Assembly: GCA_002367105.1 (NCBI GenBank) | Contig: DFCS01000030.1 | Location: forward strand, 4,993-42,614 | Direction: 5' to 3' | DNA: 37,622 nucleotides | From: Hungatella sp. UBA3048 | GTDB taxonomy: Bacteria; Bacillota; Clostridia; Lachnospirales; Lachnospiraceae | In this document: positions 15,117-23,716 of the stretch, in pieces | How the letters are laid out: every line of letters begins with the position of its first letter | Position numbering within the stretch: position 1 is the stretch's first letter | The notes under the pieces: model-generated | Databases searched by the model: none | What the model was told of the DNA's origin: nothing | Seen by the model: only the letters and a program-made list of their open reading frames with translations | Program-made: the position numbers and the translations under genes

Positions 15117-16343
15117 ATGAGAAAGACCGAACTTTTGATTCCGGCAGGCAGCCTGGATGTACTTAAAACTGCGGTAGTTTACGGCGCAGACGCTGTCTAC
15201 ATCGGTGGAGAAGCCTTTGGCCTCCGCGCCAAAGCAAAGAATTTTACAATGGAAGAGATCCGGGAAGGGATTGTCTTTGCCCACGAAAGAGGGGTAAAGG
15301 TCTATGTCACGGCCAACATTCTGGCCCATAATGATGACCTGACCGGAGTTGAGGAATATTTTAAAGAATTAAAGGAAACAGGCCTTGACGCCTTAATCAT
15401 CTCTGATCCGGGAGTATTTGCCATTGCAAAGCGCATCATGCCGGATCTGGAAATTCATATCAGCACTCAGGCAAACAACACCAATTACGGGACCTATCTG
15501 TTCTGGCACCAGCTTGGAGCCAAACGGGTCGTTTCCGCCAGGGAGCTTTCTCTGGCAGAGATAAAAGAAATACGCAGCCAGATTCCGGAGGACATGGAGA
15601 TCGAAAGCTTCATCCATGGAGCCATGTGCATTTCCTATTCCGGACGCTGTCTTTTAAGCAATTTTATGACAGGAAGAGATGCCAATCAGGGAGCTTGTAC
15701 CCATCCATGCCGCTGGAAGTATTCCATCGTTGAGGAACAACGTCCCGGAGAATACATGCCGGTCTATGAGAATGAGAGGGGAACCTATATCTTCAATTCC
15801 AAGGATTTATGCATGATCGAACATATCCCGGAGTTGATGGATGCGGGGATTGACAGCTTTAAGATCGAGGGCCGCATGAAAACCGCCCTTTACGTAGCTA
15901 CCGTGGCCAGAACCTACCGGAAGGCCATTGATGATTATAATAAGGACCCTGAAATCTACCGGGCCAATATGGAGTGGTACCGCTCCGAAATCGGTAAATG
16001 CACTTATCGGGAATTTACCACCGGCTTTTATTTTAGCAAGCCTGATTCTACCACGCAGATCTATGACAACAACACTTATGTGAAAAACTATACGTATCTG
16101 GGAACCATTGAAGCAGTAGATGAGAGAGGATTAGCCCGTACCACGCAGAAGAACAAGTTTTCCGTAGGAGACACCATTGAGGTGATGAAGCCCGATGGCA
16201 GGAACTTGGAGGTCCTCGTAAAAGCCATTTATGATGAAGAAGGAAAATCCCAGGAAAGCGCCCCCCATTCCAAGCAGGTGCTGTACTTAGAGTTTGAGGG
16301 GGACGTGCCGCAGGAATACGATATTTTGCGCTGCAAGGCATGA
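15117..16343 (+). CDS. trhP: U32 family protein, probable tRNA U34 hydroxylation enzyme (TrhP type)
   Basis: U32 'peptidases' of this type act with prephenate in making 5-hydroxyuridine at tRNA position 34; TrmR then methylates it. The 408-residue protein starts RKTELLIPAGSLDVLKTAV and has GADAVYIGG. It carries the U32 signature between residues 161 and 200: ESFIHGAMCISYSGRCLLS, GRDANQGAC and THPCRWKY, with cysteines at about 171, 178, 194 and 198 that may hold an iron-sulfur cluster. It also has FKIEGRMKTALYVATV. The C-terminal beta domain is present. Bacillus has two such genes (yrrN, yrrO) here; only one is seen in this window. It ends back to back with the AraC gene. Confidence 0.82.
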   Translation: MRKTELLIPAGSLDVLKTAVVYGADAVYIGGEAFGLRAKAKNFTMEEIREGIVFAHERGVKVYVTANILAHNDDLTGVEEYFKELKETGLDALIISDPGVFAIAKRIMPDLEIHISTQANNTNYGTYLFWHQLGAKRVVSARELSLAEIKEIRSQIPEDMEIESFIHGAMCISYSGRCLLSNFMTGRDANQGACTHPCRWKYSIVEEQRPGEYMPVYENERGTYIFNSKDLCMIEHIPELMDAGIDSFKIEGRMKTALYVATVARTYRKAIDDYNKDPEIYRANMEWYRSEIGKCTYREFTTGFYFSKPDSTTQIYDNNTYVKNYTYLGTIEAVDERGLARTTQKNKFSVGDTIEVMKPDGRNLEVLVKAIYDEEGKSQESAPHSKQVLYLEFEGDVPQEYDILRCKA

Positions 16344-17207
16344 TCAGGCCGGAAAATGGTCGAACATGTTCCGAAACTGGGAAGGTGTGCAGTTGTTTCT
16401 CTGCTTAAAGGTCCGGTTAAAGGACGACAGGCTTAAAAACCCGGACTGGAGGGCAACGTCCATTATAGATAAATCAGGATTTTCCAACAGCTCCTTGGCC
16501 TTGGAAATACGGACGGAAGTGATGTACTCCGGCAGAGAGGTCTGGTAGTGGGCCTTAAAGATTCTGGAAAAATGGTATTTGCTGAAGCCTGCAAAGGCAG
16601 CTAAGTCCTCTAAACTGACCTGCTCCATATAGTGCTGCCTGATATATTCCGCCACCAGATCGAACTTTTTGTCATAAGCCTTTTGCTGCGGTGTTTTCTG
16701 TGCGGAAAGCTTGTGTTCGATCTGACTGTTGTGTTCTCCTATAACAATAAAAAAATGTAGAAGCTCTTCATACATGCGCATTTCTTTAAAGGAAATGCTG
16801 CTGTAGTAGAGCTTTTTTATTTTTAGCAAAATATCTATCGGATTCTCCGTAAAAGAAGCGCTGCCGTTTACCTCCAGAATGGGCTGGCAGAACAAAAGCT
16901 GCTTATGGTGGATGAAATCCTGTAGCTGAGGCAAAAACAAATCCGAGAACTGAACGACCAGACAGGGGCTTAAGCTGTTTTTAGTCAGAGAATGGAGGTT
17001 GCGGGGAGGGATTAGGACAAACTGATTTTCTTTCAGCGTAAATACTTCGTTGTCCAGGGTAATGGACATGTCATCGGATAAAGGCGCTAAAATCTCCATA
17101 AAGCTGTGCCAGTGTGTGGGGAAAACGGAGTAAAAATGTCCGTAAGACACATTGATGGACATGTCGTGCATAAATTGCATAGGCTCTGATAAATCCGGTT
17201 TAATCAT
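16344..17207 (-). CDS. AraC family transcriptional regulator
   Basis: This 287-residue regulator has an N-terminal cupin-like sensing domain (FPTHWHSFMEILAPLSDD, ENQFVLIPPRNLHSLT) and a C-terminal pair of helix-turn-helix motifs (EQVSLEDLAAFAGFSKYHFSRIFKAHY; SIMDVALQSGFLSLSSFNRTFK). The His-rich cupin motif fits carbohydrate sensing. AAGGAG precedes its ATG. It is transcribed away from the sugar-uptake operon beginning at 17483, so it is the likely regulator of that operon. Its stop codon directly abuts that of the U32 gene (TGATCA at 16341-16346), with no space for a terminator between them. Confidence 0.93.
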   Translation of the reverse strand: MIKPDLSEPMQFMHDMSINVSYGHFYSVFPTHWHSFMEILAPLSDDMSITLDNEVFTLKENQFVLIPPRNLHSLTKNSLSPCLVVQFSDLFLPQLQDFIHHKQLLFCQPILEVNGSASFTENPIDILLKIKKLYYSSISFKEMRMYEELLHFFIVIGEHNSQIEHKLSAQKTPQQKAYDKKFDLVAEYIRQHYMEQVSLEDLAAFAGFSKYHFSRIFKAHYQTSLPEYITSVRISKAKELLENPDLSIMDVALQSGFLSLSSFNRTFKQRNNCTPSQFRNMFDHFPA

Positions 17208-17269
17208 AAAGGGCCGCTCCTTCTGTCAGGGTTTGTAACATACTGACCATATTTTTAAATTATAGTTCA

Positions 17270-17401
17270 AAAATTGCTTTTTAAATATAGGAAAATTGCA
17301 TAAAGGTATGGTGATTTATATGATGAAATGTACTATATACATATTTATAACATATGATTCCCTATAAAAGTGAGCAATAACTAATATATGAGTAGCAATA
17401 A
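17270..17401. promoter_or_regulatory. Divergent control region with spaced direct repeats
   Basis: In the 275-nt A/T-rich region between the AraC gene and the operon, AAAATTGC occurs at 17270-17277 and 17292-17299 (22 bp apart). AGCAATAA occurs at 17373-17380 and 17394-17401 (21 bp apart) in the opposite sense (GCAAT versus ATTGC). Two same-facing half-sites about two turns apart are typical of AraC-family operators. No convincing -35/-10 pair was chosen here. Confidence 0.5.
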
Positions 17402-17482
17402 ATAGTTAGAAATGCAGGAGCCGGAATGTTATATTGAATATACCAAAAAGGAAAAGGACCAACTGCAGAAAGGAGTTTAAAA

Positions 17483-17929
17483 ATGGGAGTGATCGATGGA
17501 AAGACCATATGCCAGGTGGCATTGGTGGTAAAGGATTTGGACAAGACAGTGGAAGAGTATGCAAAGCTGTTCGGAGTTCAAAAACCGACGTCCTTTTGCG
17601 TGCCGGAGGAATCGGAAGCCCATACGAGGTTTCAGGGAAAGCCGACCAAAACCAGGGCCAGGCTTGCGGTGTTTGACTTGGGACAGGTAGTGCTTGAAAT
17701 TACTGAGCCGGACGAGGAACCCAGTTCATGGAAGGATTTTCTGGAAAAGAACGGGGATGGGATTCACCACATAGCCTTTATGACGAAAGACCGGGAGGCC
17801 GCGGTAAAGTATTTTGAAGAGAACGGTATGCCGGTTCGCCACTACGGGGAGTACGAGGGAGGCAATTATACGGTATTTGACAGCAAGGAAAAATTAGGAA
17901 CCTACGTACAGGTAAAATACGAGCCGTAA
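17483..17929 (+). CDS. VOC (glyoxalase/epimerase-like) protein 1
   Basis: This 148-residue member of the vicinal oxygen chelate fold is similar to methylmalonyl-CoA epimerase-like proteins. The two halves are visible: ICQVALVVKDLDKTVEEYAKLFG, VVLEITEPDEEPSSW, GIHHIAFMTKDREAAVKYFEENG and YVQVKYEP at the end. The expected metal ligands are H, E, H, E. Here the first is Gln, then Glu, then His, then Gln, so metal binding or catalysis may differ from standard enzymes. AAAGGAG precedes the ATG. It is the first gene of the operon, and a paralogue lies at 23230. It may isomerise an oxidised sugar, but that is a guess from context. Confidence 0.82.
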   Translation: MGVIDGKTICQVALVVKDLDKTVEEYAKLFGVQKPTSFCVPEESEAHTRFQGKPTKTRARLAVFDLGQVVLEITEPDEEPSSWKDFLEKNGDGIHHIAFMTKDREAAVKYFEENGMPVRHYGEYEGGNYTVFDSKEKLGTYVQVKYEP

Positions 17930-17993
17930 AACATGTAATGCATATAGGGTAAAGTTTTGTTTTAAATTTATTTATGATGGAAAGGAGAAAGGT

Positions 17994-19451
17994 ATGAGAA
18001 GAAGATTAACAGCAGGCTTGCTGGCCTTTGTAACGGCAGCAGGAGCACTTGCAGGGTGCGGCAGCTCATCAACCGGAGGCACACAGGCAGGAGGGATCCA
18101 GACGGCCCAGGCCCAGGAAAGCCAAAATTTAAGCGATGATGTAAAGAAAGCCCAGGAGTCCGTTAAAACCTCGGCGGACAGGCTGAAGGAGTTGGGGATT
18201 GAAGTTGAGGATACGGATTTAACCGGAGAATTTACATACTGGTCCGGATTTACCGGGGATTCTAAGGTATGGGACCAAAGCCGGGTAGATGCATTTAACG
18301 AGCTTTATGCTGATAAGGGAATCAAATGCAATGTGCAGTTTGTACCGGAAGGGGCAGGAATAGATAATGGAAAACTGTTGTCCGCCATAGCCGGAGGACA
18401 GGCTCCGGATCTGATTGTCTGTGACAGGGCGGTATCTGCTTATTCCTATGCGGCCAACGGCAGCTTTGAGATGCTGGAAACCTATTTAAAACAGGTTGGC
18501 CTGGATGCAGACAGCTTTTTTGAGGGCTGCAAGGATATTATTTACTATAAAAATGAGCCTTACTTAATCCCTCAGGATACCAATGTCATATTGCTTTATT
18601 ACAATCCGGACATAGCTGCGCAAGCAGGGCTTGATGTGGATAATCCTCCCAGGACTTTAGATGAGTTAGACGCCTGGGCAGAAGCTATGACCATACAGAA
18701 TGAGGATGGGAGCTATCAGCGGTTTGGATTAATCCCGTGGCTGGATTTAAAGAGTGATGCGTTCACCCTGCCTTTCTTCTTTGGGGCAGACGTATATGAT
18801 GCGGAAACCAACCGTCTAAACTTAACCTCTCCGGAGATGGTTGCCAGCATGGAATGGCTTCAGGCTTATGGGAAGAAGTACGACCCGGAACGGATCTCGT
18901 CCTTTACCTCCGGCCTTGGAGGAATGTTCTCCCCGGACCATGCCTTTATGACGGGAAAGGTCGCCATGACCATTACCGGAAACTGGTTCTCCAACGCCCT
19001 TCGGGTCTATGCACCTGATATCAAATTCCGTGTGTGCAGCGTGCCTGTGCCGGAAGGCGGACGGGCGGACAGCACGCCCTTCGGAACCAATGTATTTGCA
19101 ATCCCCAAAGGCTCTAAGAATCCGGAGCTAGCCACCTTATTTATTAAATTCTGCATGTCAGGAGCCGTAAACGAGGACAACTTTGCCCAGTGGAGAAGCA
19201 TTCCAACCAGCGATAAGGAATTTGACAATATAAGCTTAACGAAAAACGGAGATGAAATGTATGCTCTGGAAAGAAAAATAGCCAATTCGCCGAAAAACGG
19301 AATTCCTGCCATGTGCGCCGTTTCCGCAGAGCTCTCCCAGGTGCTTATTACCTTTCGGGAAGGAGTCATTTACGGAAATATCCAGGACATTGAAGGAGAA
19401 TTAGGAAAGCTGCAGGAGAAATACCAGGCGCAGCTTGATAACAGCCAGTAA
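17994..19451 (+). CDS. ABC sugar transporter, solute-binding lipoprotein
   Basis: This family 1 extracellular solute-binding protein captures a sugar or oligosaccharide for the two permeases downstream. It is exported and lipid-anchored: a basic N-terminus, a hydrophobic stretch and the lipobox LAGC with the modified cysteine at about residue 22, followed by a Gly/Ser-rich linker. The mature part shows typical family features such as GQAPDLIVCDRAV, LIPQDTNVILLYYNPDIAAQAG and FGTNVFAIPKGSKNPELATLFIKF. The 485 residues are slightly long for the family. AAAGGAGAAAGG lies before the ATG. The ligand is unknown. Confidence 0.92.
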   Translation: MRRRLTAGLLAFVTAAGALAGCGSSSTGGTQAGGIQTAQAQESQNLSDDVKKAQESVKTSADRLKELGIEVEDTDLTGEFTYWSGFTGDSKVWDQSRVDAFNELYADKGIKCNVQFVPEGAGIDNGKLLSAIAGGQAPDLIVCDRAVSAYSYAANGSFEMLETYLKQVGLDADSFFEGCKDIIYYKNEPYLIPQDTNVILLYYNPDIAAQAGLDVDNPPRTLDELDAWAEAMTIQNEDGSYQRFGLIPWLDLKSDAFTLPFFFGADVYDAETNRLNLTSPEMVASMEWLQAYGKKYDPERISSFTSGLGGMFSPDHAFMTGKVAMTITGNWFSNALRVYAPDIKFRVCSVPVPEGGRADSTPFGTNVFAIPKGSKNPELATLFIKFCMSGAVNEDNFAQWRSIPTSDKEFDNISLTKNGDEMYALERKIANSPKNGIPAMCAVSAELSQVLITFREGVIYGNIQDIEGELGKLQEKYQAQLDNSQ

Positions 19452-19499
19452 GGGTATCCCTCTATGCCCAAGGTACATGGGCGGGAATGAGGAAAGGAG
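19452..19499 (+). repeat. Leader hairpin element before the ABC permease
   Basis: GGGTATCCCTCTA is followed by GCCC (19466-19469) pairing with GGGC (19479-19482), then GGGAATGAGGAAAGGAG as ribosome site. It begins immediately after the stop codon of the binding-protein gene. Confidence 0.7.
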
Positions 19500-19506
19500 A
19501 AGTAAT

Positions 19507-20361
19507 ATGGCAAGAGCGAAAGGAAAGACAAAGCAGGTCCTGCCCAGTCTGGAAGTGGTATTTCTATATGCATTCCTGATTGTCTTAGGCGTGTTGTTTG
19601 TCCTGCCTGTATTTTATTTATTCATGGGCGCTTTTAAAGCCCAGAGTGAATTGTTCCGGGTGCCTTTTAAATGGCTGCCGGACCGTTTCACACCGGACAA
19701 CTTTATAAACATGTTCCGATCCATTCCATTTCTATTGTATTTTAAAAATACAATGGTTATCGTTTTCTTTAATATTATTGGGTCCCTGTTTTCCTGCTCA
19801 TTAACAGCCTACGGCTTTTCCAGGCTGCGCTGGCCCGGCAGGGACAAGGTGTTTATCCTGGTGCTGGTAACGATGATCCTGCCTTCACAGGTTACGCTGG
19901 TTCCCTTGTTTCTCATGTTTACCAAAATGAGGTGGGTTGGAACCTTTCTGCCTCTTACCGTCACCTGTTTTTTCGGGAATCCTTTTTTCATCTTCCTGCT
20001 GCGCCAGTTTTTTACCGGAATTCCCCAGGATATTTCCGAGGCTGCCCGCATTGACGGGGCAGGAGAGCTTACGATTTTCTGGAGGCTGGTGATTCCGGTT
20101 GCAAAGCCGGTTTTAACGACTGTTGCGATTTTTGCGTTTATCCGGTCCTGGAATGATTTTTTAGGCCCGCTGGTATTCTTGGGAAGGGACCAGCTCTATA
20201 CCCTGTCCTTAGCGGCTTCCATGTTGAAGTCAAATTTAGACCCCAACTGGAGCGTGCTGTTAGCTTTGGGTACCGTAATGGTTCTGCCTGTGCTTGTTTT
20301 GTTTTTCGTCATGCAGAAGTACTTTATCCAGGGCATTGCAATGTCCGGAATCAAAGGGTAA
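19507..20361 (+). CDS. ABC sugar transporter permease (MalG/AraQ type)
   Basis: This is a 284-residue inner-membrane subunit of a carbohydrate uptake ABC transporter of the CUT1 class. It has about six hydrophobic helices and the cytoplasmic EAA loop that contacts the ATPase (ISEAARIDGAGELTIFW followed by RLVIPVAKP). The ATG at 19507 fits the ribosome site GAGGAAAGGAG; a more upstream ATG in frame lies inside the previous gene. No ATP-binding subunit is encoded in the window, so a shared ATPase of the MsmK type elsewhere is likely. It comes before the MalF-type permease, the reverse of the usual order. Confidence 0.92.
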   Translation: MARAKGKTKQVLPSLEVVFLYAFLIVLGVLFVLPVFYLFMGAFKAQSELFRVPFKWLPDRFTPDNFINMFRSIPFLLYFKNTMVIVFFNIIGSLFSCSLTAYGFSRLRWPGRDKVFILVLVTMILPSQVTLVPLFLMFTKMRWVGTFLPLTVTCFFGNPFFIFLLRQFFTGIPQDISEAARIDGAGELTIFWRLVIPVAKPVLTTVAIFAFIRSWNDFLGPLVFLGRDQLYTLSLAASMLKSNLDPNWSVLLALGTVMVLPVLVLFFVMQKYFIQGIAMSGIKG

Positions 20362-20373
20362 GGAGGGGTGAAT

Positions 20374-21258
20374 GTGAAAAGAATGACAATTAGAAAAAGA
20401 GAATTGATTTACGGAATGCTGTTTATTTCTCCGTGGCTGGTGGGATTTTTGGTGTTTACCGTATTTCCCATTTGTTCCTCCTTATATTATTCTCTGTGCG
20501 AGTACCAGGTAATTAAGGCTCCGGTTTTTATCGGTCTTAACAACTACAAGACCATGTTTCAGGACAAAACATTTTTAAAGGCTTTGAGCAATACTTTTTA
20601 TATGGTGGTGTTTGGCGTTCCCGTTACCACCATTACTGCGGTAGGAATTTCCATAATAATGAATCATAAGGAACTAAAAGTTACGGGGCCCTTCCGGGTG
20701 GTGTTTTTTATTCCCACCCTGGTGCCGACCGTTGTGGCTTCCCTGTTGTGGATCTGGGTTATGCAGCCGGAAACAGGAATTATCAACCGGCTCTTAGGCT
20801 ATATCGGAATCCGTGGGCCGGGATGGCTCTCCAGTTTTTTCTGGTCCAAGCCTGCTCTGATTGTCATGATGATATGGACCTGCGGAAATGCAATTATTAT
20901 ATACTTAGCCGGTCTTCAGGACATTCCGGTAAGCCTTTATGAATCAGCCTCATTGGACGGAGCCGGATTTTTCAGCCAGACTTTATTTGTCACCATACCG
21001 CTTTTGCGCTCCACCATCCTTTATAATGTGGTGACGCTGATTATTAACGTGTTCCAGTGGTTTGCGGAGCCTTACATCATGACCAATGGAGGGCCGGACA
21101 ACTCGACGATGTTTTACTCCCTGTACTTATACCAGAATGCATTTTCCTATTTTAAGATGGGCTACGCCTCGGCCATGGCCTGGATTCTGCTGCTGATCGC
21201 TCTAGGGATTATTCTGGTGCTCTTTAAGGTGTTCCGCTTCGGAGAATCTGACTATTAG
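20374..21258 (+). CDS. ABC sugar transporter permease (MalF/UgpA type)
   Basis: This is the second membrane subunit of the sugar transporter, 294 residues with six helices and the EAA loop LYESASLDGAGFFSQTLFVT followed by IPLLR. The start is placed at the GTG at 20374, seven bases after AGGAGG (20361-20366); a GTG at 20368 would be too close to that site, and an ATG at 20383 is possible. It begins 12 nt after the other permease, so both are read together. Confidence 0.9.
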   Translation: MKRMTIRKRELIYGMLFISPWLVGFLVFTVFPICSSLYYSLCEYQVIKAPVFIGLNNYKTMFQDKTFLKALSNTFYMVVFGVPVTTITAVGISIIMNHKELKVTGPFRVVFFIPTLVPTVVASLLWIWVMQPETGIINRLLGYIGIRGPGWLSSFFWSKPALIVMMIWTCGNAIIIYLAGLQDIPVSLYESASLDGAGFFSQTLFVTIPLLRSTILYNVVTLIINVFQWFAEPYIMTNGGPDNSTMFYSLYLYQNAFSYFKMGYASAMAWILLLIALGIILVLFKVFRFGESDY

Positions 21259-21267
21259 GAGGTTGCT

Positions 21268-22002
21268 ATGCTTGGATTTATCACAGGAGCCAGCCGGGGA
21301 CTTGGTTATGAGCTGGTGAAGAAAGGACTTTTACGGGGGCACACCATGATTGCCGCCTGCCGCAAGGGCCTTAAGGGAGATGGCAGCGGGGATTTGCTCC
21401 GCTTAAAAGAGGAGTATGGAAACCGGCTTTTCGTCCTTTCCATGGATGTTACGGACGAGGAGGAGATAAAAAGGGCGGCGCAGGCGGTCAGGATTCAATA
21501 CGGACATCTGGATTTTCTTGTAAACAACGCCGGGGTGCTGTTTGAGAAAATGAAGATGCCGGGGGACGCCATAGAGGATTTGGATATAGGAAGGTTTCGG
21601 AAAACCCTGGAGGTGAACGTAATAGGCCAGGCCCTTGTGCTCAAATACTTAATCGGCTTACTTTACGCTTCCGGGGACGCCTGTATTATGAATATCAGCT
21701 CGGAAGCAGGGCATTTAAGTCCCTATGGATACAACTATCTGGCCTATTCCGTTTCCAAGCATGCCCTTAATATGTATACCCAGAAAATCCGCAATTACTT
21801 AGCGGAGGAAAAGGCAGACAAACACATACGGGTATATATGGTTCATCCAGGCCGCATGGATACGGTGATGGGGAAGGAAAATGCACAGATCCCGCCTTCC
21901 CTGCCAGCGTTAAGTATTTTAGACATTCTGGAAAGGAAAACGAGAGTTCCGGATATGGATGTCCCGTTTATCAATTACAAAGGGGAGCTGATGCCTTATT
22001 AG
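21268..22002 (+). CDS. Short-chain dehydrogenase/reductase
   Basis: This NAD(P)-dependent oxidoreductase of 244 residues has the classical SDR motifs: the nucleotide loop TGASRGLG (about residues 6-13), MDVTD, NNAG (residues 86-89) and the catalytic set Ser in NISSEAG with Tyr160 and Lys164 in YSVSK. After the active site it has HPGRMDT, where other family members bind the cofactor. AGGAGG precedes the ATG and the gene is 9 nt from the permease. Inside a sugar operon it probably oxidises or reduces a sugar or sugar-acid intermediate; the substrate is not known. Confidence 0.9.
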   Translation: MLGFITGASRGLGYELVKKGLLRGHTMIAACRKGLKGDGSGDLLRLKEEYGNRLFVLSMDVTDEEEIKRAAQAVRIQYGHLDFLVNNAGVLFEKMKMPGDAIEDLDIGRFRKTLEVNVIGQALVLKYLIGLLYASGDACIMNISSEAGHLSPYGYNYLAYSVSKHALNMYTQKIRNYLAEEKADKHIRVYMVHPGRMDTVMGKENAQIPPSLPALSILDILERKTRVPDMDVPFINYKGELMPY

Positions 22003-22035
22003 GCTCCATAGGAAAAGGGGGATTGCCTAAGCAAT

Positions 22036-23190
22036 ATGAGAAAGGTAAATGTGGGAATCCTGGGCTGCGGCGTGATCAGCAACACCTACATCCGGGATAT
22101 GAAACGGTTTTACACCAGCCTTCATCTGGCGGCCTGTGCAGACATAAACGTCGGACTTGCAAAGGCCCACGCAGAAAAATACGGAATAGCCTTAAGCTGT
22201 TCACCGGAGGAATTGCTGGCTATGAAAGAAGTGGAGTTAATCGTCAATCTGACGCCGCCCGGACTGCATGGTGAGTTAAACAGAAAGATCCTGGAAGCGG
22301 GCAAGCATGTATATTGTGAAAAACCCTTTGCCCTTACGGTGGAAGAAGCAAAGGAGGTCATGGACCTTGCCAAAGAGAAAAATCTGTTAATCGGCAGTGC
22401 ACCGGATACCTTTTTAGGTTCTTCCTTACAGACCTGCAGAAAGCTTTTAGACGACGGGTGGATTGGAACGCCGCTTTATGCAACTGCTAACATGACTTCC
22501 ATAGGGGTGGAAACCTGGCACCCTGCACCTGAGAATTTTTACAGGAAGGGAGCAGGACCTCTCTATGATATGGGGCCCTATTACTTCACCGCTCTTGCCG
22601 CCCTTTTGGGACCGGTAGAATCTATCAGCGCCTTTTGCGCCACGGGCTTTTCTGAAAGAACTATTTACGCAGGCCCCCATGCAGGAGGGCAGCTTTCCGT
22701 AGAAACGCCTACTCACTACTCGGGGGTTGCAAGACTTTTGTCAGGGGTGATTGTAAGCCTGAACTTAAGCTTTGATATCTGGCATTCCAACCTTCCTAAC
22801 ATGGAAATATACGGGACGGAAGGTACCTTAGAGATTCCGGACCCCAATATGTCCGGAGGGAAACCCAGGATATACCGGAAGGAGCGAACCCTTGACCCGC
22901 TGTACGACGACAGCATAGAGACCAGGGAAAAGAAGGGAGTCAGCGTGGAGGTTCCGGAGCTGTATCCCCATATCGGAGATTATACCAGGGGCAGCGGAGT
23001 ATTTGATTTGGCATGTGCAGTGGTGGAAGGCCGCAGGCCCAGGGTGAACGCGGAAATGGCTTGCCATGTGGTTGAGGTTATTACGGGGATGATGGAGTCG
23101 GCGGAAACGAAGAAGGTTTATGAGATGAAAACGTCTTGTGAAAGGCCGCTGCCTCTTACTTTGGGGGCAGACGGAATTATTACTAAATAA
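22036..23190 (+). CDS. Gfo/Idh/MocA family oxidoreductase
   Basis: This NAD(P)-dependent dehydrogenase of 384 residues belongs to the glucose-fructose oxidoreductase / inositol dehydrogenase family. The N-terminal Rossmann domain has GILGCGVISNTYI (near residues 7-19) and the EKP motif at residues 95-97 that carries the catalytic lysine. The C-terminal alpha/beta domain follows, with GPLYDMGPYYFTAL. Such enzymes oxidise or reduce ring hydroxyls, for instance at C3 of glycosides. Together with the TIM-barrel gene downstream, this fits an oxidation-then-isomerisation or elimination route. A weak GGGGGA ribosome site precedes the ATG. Confidence 0.92.
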   Translation: MRKVNVGILGCGVISNTYIRDMKRFYTSLHLAACADINVGLAKAHAEKYGIALSCSPEELLAMKEVELIVNLTPPGLHGELNRKILEAGKHVYCEKPFALTVEEAKEVMDLAKEKNLLIGSAPDTFLGSSLQTCRKLLDDGWIGTPLYATANMTSIGVETWHPAPENFYRKGAGPLYDMGPYYFTALAALLGPVESISAFCATGFSERTIYAGPHAGGQLSVETPTHYSGVARLLSGVIVSLNLSFDIWHSNLPNMEIYGTEGTLEIPDPNMSGGKPRIYRKERTLDPLYDDSIETREKKGVSVEVPELYPHIGDYTRGSGVFDLACAVVEGRRPRVNAEMACHVVEVITGMMESAETKKVYEMKTSCERPLPLTLGADGIITK

Positions 23191-23223
23191 AAAGAAAGTG
23201 ACGCCATAGGCGGAAAAGAGGAA
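23191..23223 (+). repeat. Possible degenerate leader hairpin element before VOC protein 2
   Basis: CGCC and GGCG around ATA form a tight hairpin, followed by GAAAAGAGGAAAAA. The layout resembles the leader element but the GGTATACC box and the usual stem sequence are missing, so relationship is uncertain. Confidence 0.3.
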
Positions 23224-23229
23224 AAAATC

Positions 23230-23700
23230 ATGAATGGAGTAGTAGGTACAGAACTGGTTTGCCAGGTGGGTTTTATTGTAAAGGACATTTACGAAGCTAA
23301 AAAGAAATGGGCCCAGTTTTTAGGGGTGGAGGAACCGGAAGCTGCCCTGTGCGGAGAATATGAGATTACACAGACGGAATTTATGGGCCAGCCCGCTCCG
23401 GAAGCCAACAGCCTATTAGCATTTTTTGACGTAGGCCCAGGCTTGCAGCTTGAACTGATCCAGCCCAATAAAGCACCCTCTACATGGAGAAATGCATTAA
23501 ATGAAAAGGGGGAGGGAATCCACCACGTAGCCTTTCATATCAAGGGAATGAAAATGCAGGAAGCGGTAAAACGCTGTGAGGATTTTGGCATGACTTTGGA
23601 ACAAAAAGGAGAATACGGGGACGCCAGCGGAAGATATACCTATATGAATGCTTACAAGGATTTAAAATGCATTGTGGAACTTTTGGAAAGCGATAAGTAA
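23230..23700 (+). CDS. VOC (glyoxalase/epimerase-like) protein 2
   Basis: This 156-residue VOC-fold protein is clearly a paralogue of the one at 17483: LVCQVGFIVKDIYEAKKKWAQFLG, LQLELIQPNKAPSTW, GIHHVAFHI and IVELLE align with its four motifs. It keeps the final Glu ligand (IVELLE) that protein 1 has as Gln, but also has Gln in place of the first His. The metal set would be Gln, Glu, His, Glu, as in several known VOC isomerases. It lies between the oxidoreductase and the TIM barrel, and probably acts on the same intermediate. Confidence 0.83.
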   Translation: MNGVVGTELVCQVGFIVKDIYEAKKKWAQFLGVEEPEAALCGEYEITQTEFMGQPAPEANSLLAFFDVGPGLQLELIQPNKAPSTWRNALNEKGEGIHHVAFHIKGMKMQEAVKRCEDFGMTLEQKGEYGDASGRYTYMNAYKDLKCIVELLESDK

Positions 23701-23716
23701 CAGGAGGAAAACGCAT

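Noticed and set aside
19507..21258. Search for an ATP-binding subunit of the sugar transporter
   Set aside because: No Walker A/ABC signature frame was found in the operon; such CUT1 systems often share an ATPase encoded elsewhere, so this was not counted as a defect.
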